Shown here: piece after piece, positions 7,837 to 15,056 of the stretch | Position numbering within the stretch: the stretch's first letter is position 1 | Layout of the letters: every line of letters starts with the position of its first letter | From: CANJIV01 sp046330225 | Lineage (GTDB): Bacteria; Actinomycetota; Thermoleophilia; Solirubrobacterales; Solirubrobacteraceae | Length of the DNA stretch: 64,000 bases | Direction of reading: 5' to 3' | Assembly (NCBI GenBank): GCA_046330225.1 | Contig: JAXLTD010000009.1 | Location: forward strand, 1 to 64,000 | Notes under the pieces: generated by a model | Told to the model about the DNA's origin: nothing | The model's input: the letters and a program-made list of their open reading frames with translations, nothing else | The model's database searches: none | Program-made: the position numbers and the translations under genes

Positions 7837-7889
7837 CGCCCTCCGGCGGCCCGGCGTAACGCCGCGTCCGGCGTGGTGTGAACGACGGC

Positions 7890-8876
7890 ATGGCGACCCC
7901 CGCGACGTCCGCCTCGCTCGAGCGCCTGTCCGCCCACGCGGGAGAGCAGCGCGCGCCCGGCCGCTCGATGCTCGTGATCGTGAACCCGTACGCCACGACG
8001 GTGTCGCTGCGGATGAAGAACCTCGTCGTCTACGCGCTGCAGGCCCGCTTCGACGTTGACACGGTCGACACCGAAGGGGCCGGGCACGCCGTCGACCTGT
8101 GCCGCGACGCGGCCGCCGCCGGCGTCGAGGTCGTCGTCGCCTTCGGCGGGGACGGCACGGTGAACGAGGCGGCCAACGGCCTCGCGGGGACGCGGACGAC
8201 GCTCGCCTGCCTGCCCGGCGGCTCGAACAACGTCTTCCACAAGATGATCGGGATGCCCGCGGACATCGTCGACGCGACCGAGCACCTCCTGCGCCTCGCC
8301 GACGACTGGTCGCCGCGAGCCGTCGACCTCGGGCGCGTCGGCGGCCGGGCGTTCACCTTCGCAGCGGGTGCCGGACTCGACGCCTCGGTCGTCGAGCGCG
8401 TCGACAGCCACCCGAAGCTCAAAGCGCGGTTCAAGCAGGCCTACTACGCCGAAGCCGCGCTCGGGACGTTCCTGCGCCGCTACATCGTCAACCCGCCGCG
8501 CCTGGTCGCCGAGGTCGGCGGCGAGGAGCTGCCCGGCGTGACCGCGATCGTCCAGAACGGGCCGGTGTGGACGTACTTCAACTCGCGCGAGATCACCGTG
8601 GCCGAAGGGGTCGAGCTCGATTCGGGCGACCTGGCCGGCGCGGTGCTGGACCGCGCCAACCCGGTCGACGTGCCGACGTTCGCCTACCGGGCGCTGTCCA
8701 AGCGCGGCCGAGTGGCCGGGCACCGCCGCGTGCACGGGTTCTCGGGCGCCCAGGCGCTCACGGTGCGCTCCGCGGACGATCGCCCGCTGCCGCTCCACGT
8801 CGACGGGGACTTCATCGGCGAGGCCGAGGCGGCGGAGATCCGGGTGGACCCGGGCGCCCTGCGCGTGGTGGGCTGA
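7890..8876 (+). CDS. Diacylglycerol/sphingosine kinase-like lipid kinase
   Basis: About 328 residues with the DAGK catalytic-domain pattern: VIVNPYAT near the start, the nucleotide-binding FGGDGTVNEAANGL, and LPGGSNNVF. The C-terminal half has the second beta-sandwich ending PLPLHVDGDFIGE. Such enzymes phosphorylate diacylglycerol or related lipids using ATP. An earlier GTG at 7878 is possible; neither start has a clear Shine-Dalgarno and I prefer the ATG. The gene follows corA by 53 nt on the same strand and its stop abuts the convergent rel gene at 8877. Confidence 0.88.
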   Translation: MATPATSASLERLSAHAGEQRAPGRSMLVIVNPYATTVSLRMKNLVVYALQARFDVDTVDTEGAGHAVDLCRDAAAAGVEVVVAFGGDGTVNEAANGLAGTRTTLACLPGGSNNVFHKMIGMPADIVDATEHLLRLADDWSPRAVDLGRVGGRAFTFAAGAGLDASVVERVDSHPKLKARFKQAYYAEAALGTFLRRYIVNPPRLVAEVGGEELPGVTAIVQNGPVWTYFNSREITVAEGVELDSGDLAGAVLDRANPVDVPTFAYRALSKRGRVAGHRRVHGFSGAQALTVRSADDRPLPLHVDGDFIGEAEAAEIRVDPGALRVVG

Positions 8877-11216
8877 TCAGGCCGCGCTCGGCGTGACCCG
8901 ATAGACGTCGAAGACGGCGTCGATGTTGCGCAGCCGGCTGATCGCGCCGTTCAGCGCCTGGGTGTCCCCCACCTCGACGACGAAGCGGTTGCGGACCATC
9001 TGGTCGGCCACGATGCAGCGGGCCTCGACGATGTTCACGCCGCCCTCGGCCAGAGCGCGCGAGAGGTCCTCGAGCAGCCGGTGGCGGTCCCAGGCGTCGA
9101 TGTGCAGCTCGACCTTGAAGGCCGTCGAGCCGCCGCCCTCCCAGGAGACCGGGGTGAACCGCTCGGGGTCCTTGCCGAGCGCGACCGCGTTGGGGCAGTC
9201 CTCGCGGTGGATCGTGATGCCGCGACCGAGCGAGATGTAGCCGACGATGTCGTCGCCGGGGACCGGGCGGCAGCACTTCGCCAGGCGGACCATCACGTCG
9301 TCGATCCCCTGAACCTTGATCCCGCTCTTGGACGACAGCGCGTCCGGGCGCCGGCGCCGGCGCCGGCCCGAGAGCAGGTCGGCTGCCGTCGGCTCGCCCT
9401 CGGCGGCCTCGCCCTGCTTGAGGCGCTGGAGCACCTTCTGCACGACGACCTTCGGCGAGATCTTCGCCGCGCCGAGCGCGATGTAGAAGTCGTCGGCCTT
9501 CTTGAAGCCCATCTCGCGGATGACCTGGGCCAGCAGCGTCGAGCCCACGAGCTTCTGGTGCGGCAGGCCCTGGCGCTTGAGGTGCTCCTGGAGCAGCTCG
9601 CGCCCGGCGTGCTCGGTGTCCTTGCGGGACTCGGCCTTGAACCAGGCCTTGATCTTGTTGCGGGCGCGCGTGGTCTTCACGAGCGAGAGCCAGTCGCGCG
9701 ACGGGCCGCGCTCGCGCTTGGACGTGAGCACCTCGACGATGTCGCCGGACTTCAGGGTGTACGACAGCGGGACGATCTTGCCGTTGACCTTCGCCCCGAC
9801 GCAGCGGTGGCCGACGTCGGTGTGGACCTCGTAGGCGAAGTCCAGCGGCGTCGCGCCGGCGTTGAGCGACTTGACCTCTCCCTTCGGAGTGAAGACGAAG
9901 ACCTCGTCCTCGTAGAGGTCGACCTTGAGCGACTCCACGAACTCAGCCGAGTCGTCGAGCTCCTGCTGCCAGTCCAGCAGCCGGCGCAGCCAGCGGAGCT
10001 TGCCCTGGGGGTCCTCCGAGATCGAGGCCGATCCGCCCTGCTTGTAGAGCCAGTGCGAGGCGACGCCGTACTCCGCCATCTCGTGCATCTCGAGCGTGCG
10101 GATCTGGATCTCGAGCGGCCGCCCTTCGGGCCCGATCACCGTCGTGTGCAGCGACTGGTACATGTTGAACTTCGGCATGGCGATGAAGTCCTTGAAGCGC
10201 CCGGGCAGCGGCTTCCAGAGCGAGTGGATCACGCCGACGGCGCCGTAGCAGTCCTTCACCGAGTCGACGATCACCCGCATGGCCGTGAGGTCGTAGATCT
10301 CGTTGAACTCGCGGCCCTTCTTGGTCATCTTCGAGTAGATGGAGTAGAAGTGCTTGGCGCGCCCGGAGATCTCCGCGTCGATGCCGAGCGCCTCGAGCTC
10401 CTTCGTCAGGTACTGGCCGGCCTTCTCGACGTAGCGCTCGCGCTCCTCGCGCTGCTGGCTGACGAGCTGCTTGATCTCGGCGAACTTGCGCGGGTGCAGC
10501 GTGGCGAAGGCGAGGTCCTCGAGCTCCCACTTGATCGCGTGGATGCCGAGCCGGTGGGCGATCGGCCCGTAGATGTCGAGCGTCTCCTTCGCCTTCTTGA
10601 CCTGCTTGTGCTTCGGCATCGCGCCGATCGTGCGCATGTTGTGCAGCCGATCGGCGAGCTTGATGAGGATGACCCGGATGTCCGAGGCCATCGCGACCAT
10701 CATCTTCCGGTAGTTCTCGGCCTGGGCCTCGTCGCGGGACTCGAACGTGATCCCGGTGAGCTTCGTGACGCCGTCGACGAGGCTGGCGACCTCCTCCCCG
10801 AACTGCGCCTCGACCTCCTCGAGGGACGCCGACGTGTCTTCGACCGTGTCGTGCAGGAGGGCGGCGCAGAGCGTTTCGGTGTCCAGCCGCATCCCCGCGC
10901 AGATCTTCGCCACGCCGACCGGGTGCGTGATGAAGTCCTCGCCGGACTGGCGCCGCTGGTCGGCGTGGTGCTCGCAGGCAAAGAGGAACGCCTCGGTGAC
11001 GCGGGCCCGGTCGATCGCCACAACGGACTCGGAGGCATGCTCCTCGACGATGGCGAAGAGGTCGGAGAGGAGCTGGCGCTCGTCGTCGGAGAGCTCCTCC
11101 AGTCCCGAGGCCGGGAGGGGCTCGGGCGGGCGGGCGACCGTGCCGACGGGCACGCGCGGGCCGATCTCGCTGGGCCGGGCCGCCGCGCCGTCCGGGGGGT
11201 TCGCCCCGCGCCGCAC
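8877..11216 (-). CDS. relA: Bifunctional (p)ppGpp synthetase/hydrolase RelA/SpoT
   Basis: 779 residues with the full long-RSH layout. The N-terminal HD hydrolase has HHADQRRQSGEDFITHP and the catalytic HDTVED. The synthetase domain has AKHFYSIYSKM, YDLTAMRVIV, MYQSLHTTV and EIQIRT. TGS (VFTPKGEVKSLNAGATPLDF), a zinc-finger-like segment (CCRPVPGDDIVGY) and a C-terminal ACT domain follow. Both active sites look intact, so it should make and degrade the stringent-response alarmones. The start used is GTG 11216. The first 40 residues are low-complexity and a later GTG is possible. It lies 71 nt downstream of recJ on the same strand. Confidence 0.95.
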   Translation of the reverse strand: MRRGANPPDGAAARPSEIGPRVPVGTVARPPEPLPASGLEELSDDERQLLSDLFAIVEEHASESVVAIDRARVTEAFLFACEHHADQRRQSGEDFITHPVGVAKICAGMRLDTETLCAALLHDTVEDTSASLEEVEAQFGEEVASLVDGVTKLTGITFESRDEAQAENYRKMMVAMASDIRVILIKLADRLHNMRTIGAMPKHKQVKKAKETLDIYGPIAHRLGIHAIKWELEDLAFATLHPRKFAEIKQLVSQQREERERYVEKAGQYLTKELEALGIDAEISGRAKHFYSIYSKMTKKGREFNEIYDLTAMRVIVDSVKDCYGAVGVIHSLWKPLPGRFKDFIAMPKFNMYQSLHTTVIGPEGRPLEIQIRTLEMHEMAEYGVASHWLYKQGGSASISEDPQGKLRWLRRLLDWQQELDDSAEFVESLKVDLYEDEVFVFTPKGEVKSLNAGATPLDFAYEVHTDVGHRCVGAKVNGKIVPLSYTLKSGDIVEVLTSKRERGPSRDWLSLVKTTRARNKIKAWFKAESRKDTEHAGRELLQEHLKRQGLPHQKLVGSTLLAQVIREMGFKKADDFYIALGAAKISPKVVVQKVLQRLKQGEAAEGEPTAADLLSGRRRRRRPDALSSKSGIKVQGIDDVMVRLAKCCRPVPGDDIVGYISLGRGITIHREDCPNAVALGKDPERFTPVSWEGGGSTAFKVELHIDAWDRHRLLEDLSRALAEGGVNIVEARCIVADQMVRNRFVVEVGDTQALNGAISRLRNIDAVFDVYRVTPSAA

Positions 11217-11287
11217 CGAGGGCTCGGCGCCGGCCGGCGGCGCGCCGTTGCGCGCGTGCCCGTTCGCCGGGGCCGGGTCCGGCCCGG

Positions 11288-13768
11288 CTACGCGGCTCGT
11301 GCTGCTGTCGCCCGGCTCAGAAATCGGTGTCCGTCCTCGTGTCGTGCGCGGTAGTGGCGGTAGGCGGCCGACCGTTGCAGCTCGGTGCGCTGCGCGGGCG
11401 GGACGCCGGCCTGCAGCCGATCCCGGTCGAGGCTGACGAGGCGAAGCTCCCCGAGGACCCGGAGCAGGCGGCCCGCCAGCGCCGGCGAGCGGCCGCGGCC
11501 GCCGTCCTCGCGGAGCAGCGCCTCGAGCTCCTCGCCGGCCGCGCCGCTCCGGTCCCGCAGGGCCGTGTACAGCGCGGCGAGCGGAGCCCGGAGGCCGTAC
11601 TCCAGCTCGTTGATCTGCTCGGCGAAGCGTAGCTCAGGCTCGCCCCAGGCACGATGGGCGAAGCCGCCGGGCCCGGCGTCGAGGTTCGCTGCCTGCCGGG
11701 GGGTCGCCGGGGGGTCGAGGGCGACGACGTGGACGAAGGGATCTGCGAGCGCCGGCTCGCGCTCGAGGGCATCGTGGCTGCAGAGGGCAAAGCCGCCGAG
11801 GCGCCCAGACAGGCCGGCGAGACGGGTCGGCACGTCGGCGGCGACGACCAGCACCGGCCCGCCACTGGCCACGAGGGAGGCCACAGTGCCGGCGAGGCCG
11901 CGGCCACGGCGGTCCACCGGCTCGCGGCCGGGCGGCGGAAGCGGCACCGCGCCGTCTGGCTCGGCCAGCGGCGCATCGAGCTCGGCGAGCACCGCGTCGA
12001 GGTAGGGACCGGCGGGCTCGCCCAGCACGTCGATCGGGGCAGGCCCCGACGGGCGGGCCGAGCCGAGCACGAGGCGCGGCTCGACCGCGCCATTCCAGCG
12101 GTTGATCTCCAGGGCAAACGTGGCGTCGGCGGGCGGCGGATCTTCCCCGGGCGCAGCCGGGGCGACCGGCAGGCGCGAGCCGGAGCCGAAGGCCACCGCC
12201 CGGGAACGGGCGCCCCCCGACGCGACCGTGAAGCGCAGGTGCTTGCCCTCCCCCATCGGCCGCGGGTCCTCCAGCCGGCAGGCCGGCAGCAGCAGGTTCG
12301 GGGCCGGGTTGGCCTGGCCGTGCGGCGCGAGGCGGCCGAGCTCCTCGGCCAGGGACATCCCGAGCGCGTCGCCGGTGACGATCGCATCCACCCGCTCGGC
12401 GGGGATGAGGTCCTCCGGTGAGAGCACGGCGGCGGCGTGCGCCTCGAAGCCGGCGCGGAACTCGTCCACCCGCGCGGCGTCGATCTCCAGCCCCGCCGCT
12501 GCCCGGTGGCCGCCGTGGCGGTTCAGCACGGACGCGCAGGCCTCCAGGCCGGCCAGGAGGTCGAAGGCCGGGATCGAGCGCCCCGAGCCCGTGCCGGTCG
12601 CGCCGTCCAGGGCGATGAGGACCGCCGGCCGGTGGCGCCGCTCGGCGATGCGGCTGGCCACGATGCCGATGACACCCGGATGCCACCCCTCCCCCGCGAG
12701 CACGTAGGCGGGGCGGTCGCCGAGGTCGCGGGCCTGCGCCTCGGCCTCGAAGAGGATGCGCGTCTCGACGTCGCGGCGCTCGGCGTTGAGGCGGTGAAGC
12801 TCGGCGGCGATCGCCTCGGCCCGTCCCGGGTCCTCGGTGAGGGCAAGCTCCAGGCCCGCGTCGGCGCGCTGCAGCCGCCCGGCCGCGTTCAGCCGCGGCG
12901 CGAGGCGGAACCCCACCGCGCGGGCGTCGACGCTGCCCGGGTCGACCTGGGCGACGGCCATCAGCGCCCGGAGGCCCGGCTTCGGCGTGTTGGCCAGCGC
13001 GCGCAGCCCCTCGCGGACAAAGCGCCGGTTCTCCCCAAGCAGCGGCACGCAGTCGGCGACCGTGGCGATCCCGACGAGGTCGAGGTCCTCGGCCAGCGCC
13101 GCGGCGTGGTCGGCGCCGGCGGCCGCGGCGAGCGCCTCGGCGAGCTTGTGCGCGACGCCGGCCGCACAGAGGTGCGGGCAGGGGTAGCCGGAGAGCTCGG
13201 GATGCACGAGCGGCGCGTCCGGCAGCACGCCGTCGACCCGCGGGCGGTGGTGGTCGGTCACCACCACGTCCATCCCGGCGGCGCGGGCCGCCGCGACCTC
13301 GTCCACCGCGGTCACCGCGCAGTCGACCGTCACGAGCAGGCGGGTGCCACGCACGGTCAGCCGGTGAATCGTGTCGGCGGAGAGTCCGTAGCCGTCGTCG
13401 ACCCGGCCGGGCAGGAACCAGTCCGGATCGGCGCCCAGCCGCCGCAGCGCCCGGATCAGGACGGCGGTCGAGCAGACGCCATCGGCGTCGTAGTCGCCGT
13501 GGACGGTGATGCGAGTCCCGGCCTGCACGTGCGAGAGGATCAGGCCGGTCGCAGCGTCGATCCCGGCGAAGGCGGACGGATCGTGGCGGTCCTCGGCGGC
13601 GAGGAAGGCCTGCGCCGCCTCCGGGGTGCGCAGGCCGCGGCGGACGAGCACCTGAGCGAGCGTGTCGCTGACGCCGAGCGCGCGCTCGAGGGCCAGCGCC
13701 GCGCCGGCGTCGTACGGCGCGATGTCGAGCCGGGGCACGGCACGGGCGGTCGGCGAGGAGGAGTCCAC
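11288..13768 (-). CDS. recJ: Single-stranded-DNA-specific 5'-3' exonuclease RecJ
   Basis: 826 residues. DHH-family motifs are clear: VHGDYDADGVCSTAVLIRAL, the signature VTDHHRPRVDG, and the DHHA1 motif RHGGHRAAAGLEID. RecJ digests single-stranded DNA in recombination and repair. The frame runs open upstream into the phosphotriesterase gene without coding character. I start it at GTG 13768, which has TACATT 6 nt upstream and gives a sensible N-terminus (VDSSSPTARAVPRLDI). The C-terminal third, beyond about residue 560, is longer than in E. coli RecJ and less conserved. It belongs to a minus-strand series secDF - small membrane protein - hydrolase - recJ - relA. Confidence 0.93.
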   Translation of the reverse strand: MDSSSPTARAVPRLDIAPYDAGAALALERALGVSDTLAQVLVRRGLRTPEAAQAFLAAEDRHDPSAFAGIDAATGLILSHVQAGTRITVHGDYDADGVCSTAVLIRALRRLGADPDWFLPGRVDDGYGLSADTIHRLTVRGTRLLVTVDCAVTAVDEVAAARAAGMDVVVTDHHRPRVDGVLPDAPLVHPELSGYPCPHLCAAGVAHKLAEALAAAAGADHAAALAEDLDLVGIATVADCVPLLGENRRFVREGLRALANTPKPGLRALMAVAQVDPGSVDARAVGFRLAPRLNAAGRLQRADAGLELALTEDPGRAEAIAAELHRLNAERRDVETRILFEAEAQARDLGDRPAYVLAGEGWHPGVIGIVASRIAERRHRPAVLIALDGATGTGSGRSIPAFDLLAGLEACASVLNRHGGHRAAAGLEIDAARVDEFRAGFEAHAAAVLSPEDLIPAERVDAIVTGDALGMSLAEELGRLAPHGQANPAPNLLLPACRLEDPRPMGEGKHLRFTVASGGARSRAVAFGSGSRLPVAPAAPGEDPPPADATFALEINRWNGAVEPRLVLGSARPSGPAPIDVLGEPAGPYLDAVLAELDAPLAEPDGAVPLPPPGREPVDRRGRGLAGTVASLVASGGPVLVVAADVPTRLAGLSGRLGGFALCSHDALEREPALADPFVHVVALDPPATPRQAANLDAGPGGFAHRAWGEPELRFAEQINELEYGLRAPLAALYTALRDRSGAAGEELEALLREDGGRGRSPALAGRLLRVLGELRLVSLDRDRLQAGVPPAQRTELQRSAAYRHYRARHEDGHRFLSRATAARAA

Positions 13769-13774
13769 CGGGCG

Positions 13775-13780
13775 AATGTA
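13775..13780 (-). promoter_or_regulatory. -10-like box giving a leaderless recJ start
   Basis: TACATT followed by a 6-nt spacer and GTG 13768. It supports the chosen recJ start and suggests recJ has its own promoter inside the secDF-to-relA run. Confidence 0.5.
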
Positions 13781-13842
13781 CGGCGGCCCCGGGACGGAAC
13801 CGCCGGACGCGCGCGAGCTGGAGCGCTCGTTCCGCGAAGCCG

Positions 13843-14796
13843 TCAGGCGCCGGCCAGCCAGCGCTGCGTCGAGACCGTCAGCATCGCCTCGGCCTGCGCC
13901 TCGGTCACGCCGAGCTCGCGCAGCTGCGGGATGACCGTGTCGAAGACGTAGGTCATCGTCCAGTTGGGCGCCATCTGGGCGACCAGCTCGGCGGGGAACC
14001 AGTCGAACGTGCCCGCCGTCGCGTCCTGCGAGAGCACCATGCGCTCGGCGTAGCCGCGCGCGCACAGCGCCGCGGTCGTCGCATTGCGCTGCTCGGTCGG
14101 CAGGATGAGATCCAGGCCGTAGCGGTCGACGCCGATGAACACGCCGCGCTCCAGCACGCGCTCGATGTAGTCGAGGTCGTCGGTGTCGCCGGTGTGGGCG
14201 ATCTGCACGCGGCCGAGGTCGACGCCCTCGTCCGCGAAGAGGTCGCAGATCTCCAGGCCGCGGCCGCTGCCCGGATGCGAGTGGGCCATGATCGGCGCGC
14301 CGGTGCGCTGGTGGGCGCGGGCGATCGCACGCAGGATCTTCTCGACGTCGTCGACGATGCCCGGCTCGTCGACCGCGCACTTCAGGAACGCGGCCTTGAT
14401 CTCCGTGCCCTGGATGCCGGTCTCGATGTCGGCGACGAACAGGTCGGCCAGCGCGTCGGGCTCGAGCGCCGTGAAGTAGCGGGGCAGGAACCGGTACATG
14501 ACGCCGTACACGCCGGTCGCGGGAACGATGTGCAGGCCGGTCGCCTCCGCCACGCGGGCGATGAAGCGGATGTCGCGCCCGAGGTCCATGACCGTGGGAT
14601 CGACGATGGCCTGGACGCCGTGGGCCTTGACGGCCTGCAGCCGCTCCACGGCCTGGGCGAAGCTCGCCTCGGCGTCGTAGACGCGCGGGAACTGCGCGGC
14701 CAGGCTTTCGGAGACGATCTGCACGTGCTCGTGGCCCAGCGTGCGGCCGAGGTCCGCGGCGGGCACCGGCCCGGCCGTGGTCTGCACGTCGGTCAC
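13843..14796 (-). CDS. Phosphotriesterase-family (PTE-like) metal-dependent hydrolase
   Basis: 317 residues of the amidohydrolase-superfamily phosphotriesterase group. The N-terminal metal site is GHEHV (HxH), the probable carboxylated lysine is in IKAAFLKCAVDE, later histidines are HSHPGSGRG and HTGDTDD, and a late Asp lies in LSQDATAG. Such enzymes are usually lactonases or esterases of unknown natural substrate; organophosphate hydrolysis is not implied. The GTG at 14796 overlaps the stop of the small membrane protein gene (GTGA), so the two are coupled and in one operon downstream of secDF. Confidence 0.85.
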   Translation of the reverse strand: MTDVQTTAGPVPAADLGRTLGHEHVQIVSESLAAQFPRVYDAEASFAQAVERLQAVKAHGVQAIVDPTVMDLGRDIRFIARVAEATGLHIVPATGVYGVMYRFLPRYFTALEPDALADLFVADIETGIQGTEIKAAFLKCAVDEPGIVDDVEKILRAIARAHQRTGAPIMAHSHPGSGRGLEICDLFADEGVDLGRVQIAHTGDTDDLDYIERVLERGVFIGVDRYGLDLILPTEQRNATTAALCARGYAERMVLSQDATAGTFDWFPAELVAQMAPNWTMTYVFDTVIPQLRELGVTEAQAEAMLTVSTQRWLAGA

Positions 14797-15056
14797 GCCG
14801 CCTGCTCCTGGCGATGCCCCTCCCAGTAGACGATGCCGAGGCCGATGAGCGCGCCCGGGATCGCCTCGAGCGCCGTGAGCAGGTGCGTGTCGTTCTGCCC
14901 CGGCACCGTGAAGCCGTTGATCACGAGCCCGAAGATGACCGAGCCGAACAGCGCGCCGATGAACGCGCCGACGATGCCGCCCCAGAACTTGTCGGGCAGG
15001 AAGATCGTGAAGTGCCAGATGGCGAGGCCCATCATGACCCAGGCGAGCATGGCCAT
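14793..15056 (-). CDS. Small membrane protein, GlsB/YeaQ-like
   Basis: 87 residues with about three hydrophobic segments: MAMLAWVMMGLAIWHFTIFL, GGIVGAFIGALFGSVIFGLV and AIPGALIGLGIVYW. The glycine-zipper character resembles the small GlsB/YeaQ/YmgE membrane proteins, but the match is loose and the function unknown. The ATG overlaps the secDF stop by one base (TGATG) and its own stop overlaps the next gene's GTG. It is therefore translationally coupled on both sides. Confidence 0.75.
   Translation of the reverse strand: MAMLAWVMMGLAIWHFTIFLPDKFWGGIVGAFIGALFGSVIFGLVINGFTVPGQNDTHLLTALEAIPGALIGLGIVYWEGHRQEQAA

Noticed and set aside
7878..7890. GTG 7878 as the start of the lipid kinase
   Set aside because: No ribosome-binding site or -10 box is placed for it; the ATG 12 nt later gives a normal N-terminus. 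It remains possible.
13843..14796. Organophosphate-degrading phosphotriesterase
   Set aside because: The family fold is clear, but most members are lactonases or of unknown substrate; nothing in the sequence shows organophosphate specificity.
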